From: JAPUME01 sp027294185
GTDB lineage: Bacteria; Acidobacteriota; Terriglobia; UBA7540; JAPUME01
Direction of reading: 5' to 3'
Assembly (NCBI GenBank): GCA_963555835.3
Contig: CAUVWZ020000002.1
Location: 992,001 to 1,056,000, forward strand
Length of the DNA stretch: 64,000 bases
The stretch's first letter is position 1, and each line of letters begins with the position of its first letter. Under the pieces are notes generated by a model. It was not told the DNA's origin. It made no database searches and worked only from the letters and a program-made list of their open reading frames with translations. This document shows positions 34,490-43,516 of the stretch, in pieces. The position numbers were made by a program, and so were the translations under genes.

Positions 34490-35191
34490 TTGAAGCCGCG
34501 AATTCTGATTGTGGAAGAAAACCCCGACCTGCTCCGCCCGCTGAAGCAGTTAATAAGCGAGCTCGATCTGGAGGGCATCTTCCAGGCTCCCGGCGTTCTG
34601 CTGCGCGACAGTATCGATCTCGATACATTCGATGGAATCTTCCTGGACTTGAAAACGGCCGAGCGGAAGGGGTCCGCGCTGGTCGAGCGAATTCGCGGGT
34701 CCAAGGCCAATTCGCATACTCCCGTCCTGATGCTCACGGCAACGAGGAATCCGAAGGATTTGAAGGAATGTTTCCGGTTGGGGATCGACCTTTTTCTGGA
34801 AAAGCCGGTCGACCCGGGACGCCTGCGCCGTCTGCTGCGAACCTGCCGCGGCATGATCTCAAGAGAACGCCGTCGCTACCGGCGGTTTCCGATCCCACTG
34901 CCGGTGCTCTGCCGGTGGGATTTGCAGGATATCAGCGGCCAGATCATCGATCTGAGTGCCACGGGAATGATTGCAAGACTCGAAAAAGCTCCCCCGGTTG
35001 GCTTCTGCGTCCGGTTGCAGTTCAACCTTTCAGTTGCTGGTGAGCCCTATGAACCCACCGCTCGGGTCGCCCGTATCACACCGGATCGGCATGTTGCCTT
35101 CCAGTTCGTCGAAGTACCCCCGGAAGCGCGCTTCCGATTGATGGATCTGATGGAGCTTACGAGCGGGGAAGCCGTACACGCCACGGCATAA
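34490..35191 (+). CDS. Receiver-PilZ protein with altered acidic pocket
   Basis: The 233-residue paralogue of the protein at 30816-31529 has a receiver domain (ILIVEENPDLLRPLKQLI) with the phospho-acceptor Asp kept in FDGIFLDLKTAERKG (D53) and Lys105 in FLEKP. The metal-binding Asp pair is replaced by E9-E10. The C-terminal PilZ domain has RERRRYRRFP and DLSATGM for c-di-GMP. TTG 34490 is the start: GGGAGG lies 6 nt upstream and the alignment with the paralogue begins there; an open frame continues upstream to 34277 without resemblance. Confidence 0.82.
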   Translation: MKPRILIVEENPDLLRPLKQLISELDLEGIFQAPGVLLRDSIDLDTFDGIFLDLKTAERKGSALVERIRGSKANSHTPVLMLTATRNPKDLKECFRLGIDLFLEKPVDPGRLRRLLRTCRGMISRERRRYRRFPIPLPVLCRWDLQDISGQIIDLSATGMIARLEKAPPVGFCVRLQFNLSVAGEPYEPTARVARITPDRHVAFQFVEVPPEARFRLMDLMELTSGEAVHATA

Positions 35192-35252
35192 ATGCTAATG
35201 GCTGGAAGCTAACCGCCGCTGCCTTCGGTGGGGCTGTTCCCCCACCGCTCAC

Positions 35253-35393
35253 TTATTCGGGCCCCGTTTGTTTATGTTTCCCTTTCCTTGTCGTCTTAAC
35301 TGCCAGGCGGGCAAGAATCCCGACCGCAATCAGGAAAAACCCCAACCCAATGGGTGAACCCCACCCCAGGATATCTTTTAGACTCTCATCCAT
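35253..35393 (-). CDS. Small membrane protein (46 residues) after the zinc-ribbon gene
   Basis: The peptide MDESLKDILGWGSP is followed by IGLGFFLIAVGILARLAV, one membrane helix, then a basic tail KTTRKGKHKQTGPE. GGGGAGGG lies about 7 nt before the ATG. It starts 28 bp after the zinc-ribbon membrane protein on the same strand, so the two are probably co-transcribed. Function unknown. Confidence 0.6.
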   Translation of the reverse strand: MDESLKDILGWGSPIGLGFFLIAVGILARLAVKTTRKGKHKQTGPE

Positions 35394-35421
35394 AGTTTTG
35401 CCCTCCCCCGCCGCAGATTTC

Positions 35422-35898
35422 CTACTCGCTGCTCGCTAATCGTTTGTACTCCGCCTCCCTCTCCGCCGGCAGCAACACCCATAGAGTGTAGATCGCCAGC
35501 GCCGTGCCGAAGGGAATCTCCAGCAGGGAGAGGAAGGCCATAATCACCGCCAGGATTCGCGCCCACGGACGTCTCCCCAACAGCCCGAAGCCGGTCACAA
35601 GACCCGCAATGGCCGTCAAGAGCAGACCTCCTCCAACCATCGACATCAACGTGGAAAAGAGGCCGGTTGGCAGGGAGACATCTGCAGGGATAAAAGGAAT
35701 CATGAGCATTCCAACCGCCAGCACCACCGCGGCTCCGACCAGGCGAAAACCGGATAGAACGATCCAGAAGATGCCTACCAAGGTCAAATGCTGAGAGACA
35801 CGGCCCTCTGCTGCTACGCCGGTGGCCGAACCTTTCCCGCACGAAGAGCAAAATCTCTGCCCTTCCTCAAGCTTCGTCCCACAGTGGGCACAAAACAT
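35422..35898 (-). CDS. Zinc-ribbon membrane protein
   Basis: The 158-residue product starts MFCAHCGTKLEEGQRFCSSC, a four-cysteine zinc ribbon, followed by about four membrane segments between residues 38 and 145 (LVGIFWIVLSGFRLVGAAVV, GGGLLLTAIAGLVTGFGLLG, ILAVIMAFLSLLEIPFGTAL). Proteins of this build are widespread but uncharacterised. The ATG has AGGAGG 8 nt upstream. It forms a small operon with the 46-residue protein. Confidence 0.75.
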   Translation of the reverse strand: MFCAHCGTKLEEGQRFCSSCGKGSATGVAAEGRVSQHLTLVGIFWIVLSGFRLVGAAVVLAVGMLMIPFIPADVSLPTGLFSTLMSMVGGGLLLTAIAGLVTGFGLLGRRPWARILAVIMAFLSLLEIPFGTALAIYTLWVLLPAEREAEYKRLASSE

Positions 35899-36003
35899 CA
35901 GATACCTCCTTGAAATCCGGGCATTGTAGAGGTAAAATTATCTGGTACGAAGTTGGCGTTTTCCCTCCACATTCTTCTATCACCCGTTCAGGACCTGAGT
36001 CCG

Positions 36004-36384
36004 GTGATTTTGAAAAAACTTCTTCTCGTAATATTTCTACTCGCTACCGTGCCTCTCTTGAAGGCGGAAGAGAAACACCGCTTTTGGGACCGGAAAAACG
36101 TCCGTCTTCACCTCATCAATCTGACTGCCCAGAGCCTCGATGCCTACTCCACTCAACGCTTGCTCAACATGGGAGGTGGGAGGGAATTGAACCCGCTGGC
36201 CCGGCCACTGGTCCATCAAGGTTGGAAAGGGCAGGCTGCCGCCAGCTACGGACTGGGTTTCGGCGGCACCTTGTTGGGCAGCTACCTCCTGCATCGTTGG
36301 GGCCATCACAAGTGGGAGCGCATCACGCCGATCTTAGTCGCCACCCCTACGGCCCTGGCCGGTGGACTGAACTTCCGCTTCTAG
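36004..36384 (+). CDS. Hypothetical secreted/membrane protein
   Basis: The 126-residue product starting at GTG 36004 has a signal-peptide-like N-terminus (ILKKLLLVIFLLATVPLLKA), then NLTAQSLDAYSTQRLLNMGG, ELNPLARPLVHQGW and a second hydrophobic part AASYGLGFGGTLLGSYLLHR. The pattern 'D..ST..L......E.NP......' is known from small DUF5658-like membrane proteins, though I cannot confirm membership. The frame is open to 35953, but the earlier part lacks a ribosome site. Confidence 0.55.
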   Translation: MILKKLLLVIFLLATVPLLKAEEKHRFWDRKNVRLHLINLTAQSLDAYSTQRLLNMGGGRELNPLARPLVHQGWKGQAAASYGLGFGGTLLGSYLLHRWGHHKWERITPILVATPTALAGGLNFRF

Positions 36385-36693
36385 CTACTCCTCTGTTTAT
36401 CGAGCCTGCTTCCTTCTACTCCTGATGAATGTTTCCTGCTTCTTCGTCAGACTCCTAAGGATGATTTTACCCGTCCGGCCCGGACCGGTTCCCAGGCGAG
36501 TCTATTTATCTTCCAAACGGCCAATGTCGCCGGTGAATGGGCGGGGAATCCAGGAATTCTCCGGGCCATCTTAGGCCGCCATCATAAGCAAGTCAACGCA
36601 TTCACGGGGGTAGTATCCTTCGGGAAAAATTGTCGACCCCCCTGGGCGTGGGGGGATGTTAGGCTGCTACGAAATGCAAGTCAACGCGATGGA
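36385..36693. other. Non-coding stretch with GCAAGTCAACGC words
   Basis: No gene is visible. GCAAGTCAACGC occurs at about 36590 and again at about 36677. The same word is found at about 57869 beside another repeat, and a near-match in reverse at about 62291. Confidence 0.4.
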
Positions 36694-36780
36694 GGGATAG
36701 GAGATAGGGCGATCTGAAAGTGCGCCCCCCACCCCTTTTTGCACCATTTTGGTGCAATTTGAGCGCGTGGGGCGGGCGGC
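36694..36780 (-). repeat. Dispersed intergenic repeat, copy A
   Basis: Read on the minus strand this stretch contains CGCTCAAATTGCACCAAAAT and CAGATCGCCCTATCTCCTAT. It aligns along about 87 bp with plus-strand 53605-53690 with a few differences. The rest of the gap to 37049 shows nothing else. Confidence 0.8.
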
Positions 36781-37049
36781 AAGCCACCCAAGAAGAGGCG
36801 ATGGCGATGTGAGCTTGTAGTGGGAGGAGCGCTGGCGTATGATTGTGGGCAAAGCTAAAGTTGAAAATGGAAATTCCGCATTGACGAAAATGGAAAATGC
36901 GATGCCCTCCCCCGATTTATTTCCTGATTCCTGGCCCTGTACTGAGATTGACTTCGGTTATGTAGGGATTGGAACCGGTTTGGGCAGAAGTACCATCATA
37001 TTTCTTCAAAATTGTAGAAACGATGGGATGAGCTATGGAGGTAACAAAC

Positions 37050-37694
37050 ATGAGGAATCCAACTAAAGTCCTGGCACTGGGAGTACTCTGTGTTGCACTT
37101 TTCTTTTCTATCCGCAGTGCTGCGCAGGCAGCACCATCCGGCACGCTTTTCGGCCTCAGTGGTGGGGGAGCCAGTCCCTTTCAGCTAGTGACTGTTGATC
37201 CATCTACAGGCGCGATTGTGCCTGTAGGGGGAATTCTTCCTGCGGCGACTATTGCAGGTGGCTCAGCTCTAGATGCCGCCGGCAACAGGTACTTTATTCC
37301 TGGTACATTTGTTATAGGGGGAGGGGCACCAATCCACTTGTTTACTGTCGATACGCAGACAGGTGCAGTCCTGACAACATCCCCTCCCTTATCTGCCCGT
37401 GTCTTCGGCTTTCAGTTCGACCCGGCGACGGCATCGGAACTCCTCCAAGATCTCATCAACAAGGTATTGGCAATCAATGTCCAGCAGGGCATCCAAAACA
37501 GCCTGGATGTGAAGTTGGAAACGACCGTCGAGGCGTTGGATGATATAAATCAAAACAACAACATCGTGGCGATCAATTCGCTCGACGCCTTCATTAACGC
37601 TGTCGAGGCCCAGCGCGGCATCCACATTCTTGAGGCGGACGCCGACGCCCTCATCGCCGACGCGCTAGCAATCATCGCCCTCCTCGGCGGTTAG
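37050..37694 (+). CDS. Secreted protein with FIMAH-like C-terminal domain
   Basis: The 214-residue product has a signal peptide (KVLALGVLCVALFFSIRSAA ending QA), then a Gly-rich beta region (LFGLSGGGASPFQLVTVDPS, VDTQTGAVLTTSP) resembling part of a propeller, and an alpha-helical C-terminus with NSLDAFINAVEAQRGIHILE and ADADALIADALAIIALL, which resembles the FIMAH domain of surface proteins. AGGTAACAAAC precedes ATG 37050. A strong terminator follows. Confidence 0.65.
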   Translation: MRNPTKVLALGVLCVALFFSIRSAAQAAPSGTLFGLSGGGASPFQLVTVDPSTGAIVPVGGILPAATIAGGSALDAAGNRYFIPGTFVIGGGAPIHLFTVDTQTGAVLTTSPPLSARVFGFQFDPATASELLQDLINKVLAINVQQGIQNSLDVKLETTVEALDDINQNNNIVAINSLDAFINAVEAQRGIHILEADADALIADALAIIALLGG

Positions 37695-37719
37695 AGCGTG
37701 ACAATTCGACAGCCAACCA

Positions 37720-37749
37720 AGAGAGCGGGCTTCCACCCGCTCTCTTTTT
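37720..37749 (+). terminator. Rho-independent terminator
   Basis: GAGAGCGGG (37721-37729) pairs with CCCGCTCTC (37736-37744), followed by five T. It ends the transcript of the secreted-protein gene. Confidence 0.9.
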
Positions 37750-37862
37750 GTTCAGCACAACAACGATCCGAACTTAATGCTCTAAAAGTTGATTGGGATT
37801 TAATCGTGCCGAAACTGCTCTGTTGACCCATTCGGCCCACTTCACTCATCAGGCGAAACTCC

Positions 37863-38074
37863 AACGAGTTGCGCGAGAGCCAACCAATGCCGTGGATGTG
37901 GGCGGTGCCGGCCAGCGCGGATGTCTGCGGCGTAAGGGTTGGAAACGCCGAGGGCTGATGATATGACCGGGATGGTGATCCCCGCTAGGCGAGGCTCAAT
38001 CTATCGGAGGTAAGTTTCCTCATCGAGCCAAGGAGGAAAGCTAGCCGCGCGCCAGCCGCGCGAACCGCGCTGGC
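37863..38074 (+). ncRNA. Structured 182-bp repeat plus trailing hairpin, copy 1 (upstream of RNA helicase)
   Basis: 37863-38044 aligns without gaps to 39704-39885 (about 86 percent identical by eye). Within it GGCGT (37929-37933) and ACGCC (37945-37949) form a stem; the second copy has AGCGT and ACGCT at the same places, a paired change that keeps the stem. A hairpin with GCCAGC and GCTGGC follows at once (38051-38074); copy 2 has a hairpin of different sequence there. This points to a structured RNA or DNA element rather than a gene. The strand is assumed. Confidence 0.5.
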
Positions 38075-38303
38075 AGCGAATACGCTTCATGGAACCGAGA
38101 TGTGGTATACTGAGTTCGCGCTTAATTCCGCGGTGTATCGTGCGGTTGCTTCGGTGAAGATTCAAGCCTGAGAAATTCTACCTTCTTTCCTCCCCGTCTG
38201 CATTCAGCATAATTTAACAACACCGGCAAAGCACATCGTTGTGCTCGCTACGATGATCGTATGCGTGCGCAGGATAGCTTAGGCCGGTAAAAGGACATAG
38301 ACA

Positions 38304-39416
<1,113 letters not shown>

Positions 39417-39703
39417 CTAAGATTCAGGACCGGCCACACCACCCCGGCGTCAAAGAAACGCCGTGGCGCGTCACCCACGAGCTGGTCCAGTTCTGGCCGC
39501 TTCTCCCTTGCGCCGGAGATCCCCACAGCGACGTATTCTTGGGCAATCTGCTGACCTGACCGAGATTTTGTACCAGTCCCAATGAGAGAGTCTACATCAC
39601 AGCCCAGGGCTGTGGAACTGTGCTCGGTGGCGGGTAGGGATTACCGGCCGCCGGGGCAGGCGGGCGGTAAAGAAGTCCTCCTTCACACCTCCGACGACAC
39701 ACG
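39417..39703. other. Region between helicase and second structured repeat
   Basis: No gene that I can support. A 48-codon frame (39413-39559) overlaps the helicase stop by TTGA but shows no recognisable feature. Confidence 0.4.
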
Positions 39704-39907
39704 AACGAGTTGCGCAAGAGCCATCCAATGCCGTGGGTGTGGGCGGTGCCGCCCGGCGCGGATGTCTGCAGCGTAAGGGTTGGAGACGCTGAGGGCTGAT
39801 GATATGACTGAGATCGTGACCCCAGCTAGGCGGGGCTATATCCTTCGGAGGTAGGCTTCCTCATCGAGCCATGAAGGCAGGCTAGACGCTTGCCAAGCCC
39901 GCTTGGC
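39704..39907 (+). ncRNA. Structured 182-bp repeat plus trailing hairpin, copy 2 (downstream of RNA helicase)
   Basis: This is the partner of 37863-38074. AGCGT (39770-39774) pairs with ACGCT (39786-39790). The trailing hairpin is GCCAAG (39892-39897) with CTTGGC (39902-39907). Both copies also share the same frame ending NAEG or DAEG and a TGA, so a conserved short peptide is an alternative explanation. Confidence 0.5.
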
Positions 39908-40087
39908 GGCGGCATGTCGGCGCTGTGTCCCAGCGTGCCAGAGCCTGGCGCGCCCGGTCTGGCTGCGTGATGAAAGGGGCGCAAATAAAAGCGAAGAGGA
40001 TTCGGGTTGCGGCAGCTAGTATATTGACACCCTGGCAGCTTCCCGCACATCATTAGGGGAACCGGACCGCTCGGTTGGAGAACGGCC

Positions 40088-40708
40088 ATGAGAAGTTTCC
40101 GACTTTTGTCATTCTTGATTCCATTCTTGTGGGTTTCAGTAACGTCGTTATCTTTTCTGCCTCTCCTCGCCGCTCAGGCGAATGAGGAAGGAAACCGAAA
40201 GGCCAAAATGGTTACTCTGCACACCAATCACGGCGACATCGTCATTACCCTGTTCCCCAAGGATGCGCCCCTGACCGTGGAGAATTTTCTGCGCTACTCA
40301 CGGGAGGGCCACTACGACAACACTCTGTTCCATCGTGTCATCAGGAATTTCATGATCCAGGGCGGCGGCCTGGAACCGGGGATGGAGGAAAAACCGACCC
40401 ACGAGACGATCAAGAATGAAGCCGATAACCGCATCAGCAACCGTGTAGGCACCCTCGCCATGGCTCGCACCAGTGATCCTCATTCGGCTTCTGCCCAGTT
40501 CTTCATCAACGTTGCCGAAAATACCCGCCTGGATCACTCCGCGCCGACTCCTGACGGCTGGGGCTACTGTGTCTTCGGAATGGTCAGCGATGGCATGGAG
40601 GTGGTCAACAGCATTCGAGTGGTCCCCACTACCTCCCGGGACGGGCAGGACGATGTCCCCGAGGAGGATGTAATCATCAAGAGCGTGACGGTGACCGAAG
40701 AGGAATAA
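40088..40708 (+). CDS. Exported peptidyl-prolyl cis-trans isomerase (cyclophilin)
   Basis: The 206-residue product has an N-terminal signal peptide (about 30 residues) and a complete cyclophilin domain: VTLHTNHGDIVITLFPKDAP, TVENFLRYSREGHYDNTLFH, RVIRNFMIQGGG, then SAQFFINVAENTRLDH and GYCVFGMVSDGMEVVN. Arg and Phe of RVIRNFMIQGG and the QFFI segment are active-site positions. It folds proline-containing proteins in the periplasm. It lies 60 bp before the MatB-like gene and may be co-transcribed by chance of position. Confidence 0.93.
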   Translation: MRSFRLLSFLIPFLWVSVTSLSFLPLLAAQANEEGNRKAKMVTLHTNHGDIVITLFPKDAPLTVENFLRYSREGHYDNTLFHRVIRNFMIQGGGLEPGMEEKPTHETIKNEADNRISNRVGTLAMARTSDPHSASAQFFINVAENTRLDHSAPTPDGWGYCVFGMVSDGMEVVNSIRVVPTTSRDGQDDVPEEDVIIKSVTVTEEE

Positions 40709-40768
40709 AGGGAAAAGTCCTGCCGAACCCTGTGAGTTATCCAAAACCCGCCGCCAAGAACCACAACC

Positions 40769-42250
40769 ATGAATCTCCTGGACCTGTTTGATCTCTCCTT
40801 TGTCGGGCGACGCGATTCGATCGCGCTGGAAATTGGGGCCGGAGAGCCGCAGCCTGCAACCTATACTTTCGGTGACCTTGACCGGCGAAGCAACCGCATG
40901 GCCGGGCTGTTTGCCTCGCGCGGTCTCAAAGCGGGCGACCGCCTGTGCGTCACCCTGGTGAATTGCTGCGAGATGGTCGATATCTACCTCGCCTGCCTCA
41001 AGCTGGGTGTGATTCTGGTCCCCATCAATATCCTTTATAGGGAGCGGGAGATCACCCATATCCTCACCGATGCAGACCCGCGCGCCGTGATCGCTGCCGA
41101 GCCGTTATCCGCCGAGGTACCCTTCTGGCCGGTTCAAGAGCTGGCTCGTGCGGCTGCCGATTTCCCCGCCGAGTTCCGCCGGGTTGCGCTCGACGGAGAT
41201 GCGCCCGCGGCCATCGTCTACACCTCGGGAACCACGGGCGTCTCCAGGGGCGCTATTCTCACGCACAATAACTTCGCCGCAAACGCCTTGAATCTCCTGA
41301 CCTGCTGGCAGATTTCGAGCGCAGACCGCTTTCTCCTGAGCCTGCCACTGTTTCATGTGCACGGTTTGGGCAACGGCCTTCACTGCTGGCTCATCAGCGG
41401 CTGCCGAACTCGCCTGCTTGAGCGCTTTGATTCCAGGAAGGCTACGGAGACTTTCCTCGATTTTCGACCGACTCTCTTTTTCGGCGTGCCGACGATCTAT
41501 GTGCGCCTGCTTGAAACCCCGCCGCAGAGTGCGAGGGAAATCGGCGGTTTCCTAAGACTGTTCGTATCAGGTTCGGCCCCGCTCCCGGCCCAGGTCCTCG
41601 AGGAGTTTCATCGCCGGTTCGGCCATACGATTCTCGAGCGGTACGGAATGACCGAGACCCTTATGAATACCAGCAACCCTTACGTGGGGGAAAGACGCGC
41701 GGGGACTGTCGGCCTGCCCCTGCCGGGCGTATCGGTCCGCCTGCTCGACACCGACGGCAACCCCGTAGGCGATGGGGAGATGGGCGAGCTCTATATTCGG
41801 GGCCCCAATGTGTTTGCCGGCTATTGGAGGCGCGAAGAAGAGACACAAGCGGCATTTGTGGACGGCTACTTCCGGACCGGCGACCTGGCGGTGCGAGCCT
41901 CAGACGGCTACTACACCCTGAGCGGGCGCAAGAGTGACCTGATCATCTCGGGCGGTTTTAATATCTATCCGCGTGAGATCGAAGAATTCCTGCAGGAACA
42001 GGATGAAGTGGCGGAAGCGGCGGTCGCCGCGGTTCCCGACCAGTTGCGAGGCGAGGTTCCGGTGGCCTACATCGTCCCGAAAGGCGACTTTGACCCTGTC
42101 GCCTTAGAGAGCCACTGTCGGGCAAATCTGGCCTCGTTCAAAGTTCCCCGGGCTTTCTATCGAGTGGAGAGCTTGCCACGCACGGCCCTGGGCAAAGTCC
42201 AGAAGCACCTGCTGCCCAAGCGTAAACTCGAACCCGTGGAAAATAGATAA
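40769..42250 (+). CDS. Acyl-CoA synthetase, MatB (malonyl-CoA synthetase)-like
   Basis: The 493-residue ANL-superfamily ligase activates a carboxylic acid to its CoA thioester through an acyl-adenylate. P-loop YTSGTTGVSRGAILTHNN (about 151-168), LSLPLFHVHGLGNGLHCWLI (about 190-209), ERYGMTETLMNTSNPY (about 290) and the hinge YFRTGDLAVRASDGYYTLSG with GFNIYPREIEE are clear. The active-site segment HVHGLGNGLH resembles malonyl-CoA synthetases. A MatC-like carrier is encoded four genes on, which supports a malonate-type dicarboxylate substrate; methylmalonate is also possible. Confidence 0.85.
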   Translation: MNLLDLFDLSFVGRRDSIALEIGAGEPQPATYTFGDLDRRSNRMAGLFASRGLKAGDRLCVTLVNCCEMVDIYLACLKLGVILVPINILYREREITHILTDADPRAVIAAEPLSAEVPFWPVQELARAAADFPAEFRRVALDGDAPAAIVYTSGTTGVSRGAILTHNNFAANALNLLTCWQISSADRFLLSLPLFHVHGLGNGLHCWLISGCRTRLLERFDSRKATETFLDFRPTLFFGVPTIYVRLLETPPQSAREIGGFLRLFVSGSAPLPAQVLEEFHRRFGHTILERYGMTETLMNTSNPYVGERRAGTVGLPLPGVSVRLLDTDGNPVGDGEMGELYIRGPNVFAGYWRREEETQAAFVDGYFRTGDLAVRASDGYYTLSGRKSDLIISGGFNIYPREIEEFLQEQDEVAEAAVAAVPDQLRGEVPVAYIVPKGDFDPVALESHCRANLASFKVPRAFYRVESLPRTALGKVQKHLLPKRKLEPVENR

Positions 42251-42319
42251 AGGTCAGCCACTCCCGAGAGACCTGCCCCTGCGTTGACATCCCCGGACCG
42301 CACTGCTATCCAGTCCAGC

Positions 42320-43516
42320 ATGCCCGCCGTCATTCGGAAGCCCTCGGATCGCAGCTCGCTTTTGCATCCCACGGCCGTGAACTCCATCCTCGCTGAAGTC
42401 CGCCGGTTGAAAATCGAGGGTCGGGACATTGTTTCGCTGATGCGAGGCGAACCGGATTTACCGACACCGCCACATATCGTCGAGGCCGGGATTCGCGCGC
42501 TGGGCGACGGCCGCACCACCTACCCGGATAACCGGGGCGAGCCTGCGCTTCGTGAGGCCATCGCCGCCAAGCTGGTTCGCGCCAACGCGCTCCGTTACGA
42601 TCCCGAATCGGAGATTCTTGTCACAACAGGCGCCACTTTAGGCATTTATGCGGCGCTGACTGCCGTGCTGAACGACGGCGACGAAGTGATGTTGCCCGAC
42701 CCGATCTACGATGCCTACCAGTCGCCGGTTCGACTCGCCGGTGGCCGGGCGCGGCCGGTGCGCGCTCGGCTCGAGGGCAACCGGTTTTGCCTGAACCGGG
42801 AGGCGCTCGAAAGCGCGTGGACTCCGTCGTGTAAAGTGCTCCTGCTGAACACTCCCTGGAATCCGGTGGGCACGGTTTTGAGGGAGGAAGAGTTGACCGG
42901 CATCGCGGATTTCCTCGAACAGCGGAACCTGCTCTTGATCAGCGATGAAATCTATGAGGCGATTACCTACGAGCCGCACCGGCATGTTTCACCGGCAACC
43001 CTCTCCGAGGCAATCCGTGAACGGTGCATCCTCGTCAATTCCCTGTCGAAAACCTATGCGATGACCGGCTGGCGCGTGGGCTACTGCGCTGCAGCGAAAC
43101 ATCTCATCCAGGCGATGTTGCTCGTCCTGCAGCAATCGAGCCGAGGGCCTGCGCTGTTCGTGCAGGATGCCGCGGCAACGGCGCTCACCGGCCCGCAGGA
43201 CTGCGTGGCCCGGATGCGGGACGAATACGCGCGTCGCCGCGACCAGGTTCTGAAGCGATTGAGGGGAACGCCCGGGGTAGGCGTGTTGCCTCCCGAAGGC
43301 GGCTTTTTTGCGATGCTCGATGTCCGTGATTTAAGACTGCCTTCCGAGGAACTGCGCCGTCGACTGCTGCGAGATAAGGGGGTAGCAGTGGTTCACGGGG
43401 CTGCTTACGGGGAAGGCGGAGAGGGAACGTTGCGAATCTCGTTCGCAAGCGGCGGAGAAAATTTGACGCGAGGATTGAATCGCCTGCGAGAAGGTTTCGA
43501 GGAGGTGGCCGCTTGA
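42320..43516 (+). CDS. PLP-dependent class I/II aminotransferase
   Basis: The 398-residue fold-type I enzyme has DIVSLMRGEPDLPTPPHI at the start, PDNRGEPALREAIA, ATLGIYAALTAVLNDGDEV, LLLNTPWNPVGTVL (Asn contacting PLP), ISDEIYEAITYE (Asp) and the cofactor lysine in NSLSKTYAMTGWRVGY (about 240). It belongs to the aspartate-aminotransferase-like group; the amino donor is unknown. ATG 42320 gives the family start. Its TGA stop overlaps the TTG start of the next gene, so the two are translationally coupled. Confidence 0.9.
   Translation: MPAVIRKPSDRSSLLHPTAVNSILAEVRRLKIEGRDIVSLMRGEPDLPTPPHIVEAGIRALGDGRTTYPDNRGEPALREAIAAKLVRANALRYDPESEILVTTGATLGIYAALTAVLNDGDEVMLPDPIYDAYQSPVRLAGGRARPVRARLEGNRFCLNREALESAWTPSCKVLLLNTPWNPVGTVLREEELTGIADFLEQRNLLLISDEIYEAITYEPHRHVSPATLSEAIRERCILVNSLSKTYAMTGWRVGYCAAAKHLIQAMLLVLQQSSRGPALFVQDAAATALTGPQDCVARMRDEYARRRDQVLKRLRGTPGVGVLPPEGGFFAMLDVRDLRLPSEELRRRLLRDKGVAVVHGAAYGEGGEGTLRISFASGGENLTRGLNRLREGFEEVAA

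Noticed and set aside
37863..38044. Reading the 182-bp repeat as a group II intron
   Set aside because: No domain V hairpin, no GUGYG start and no reverse transcriptase were found.
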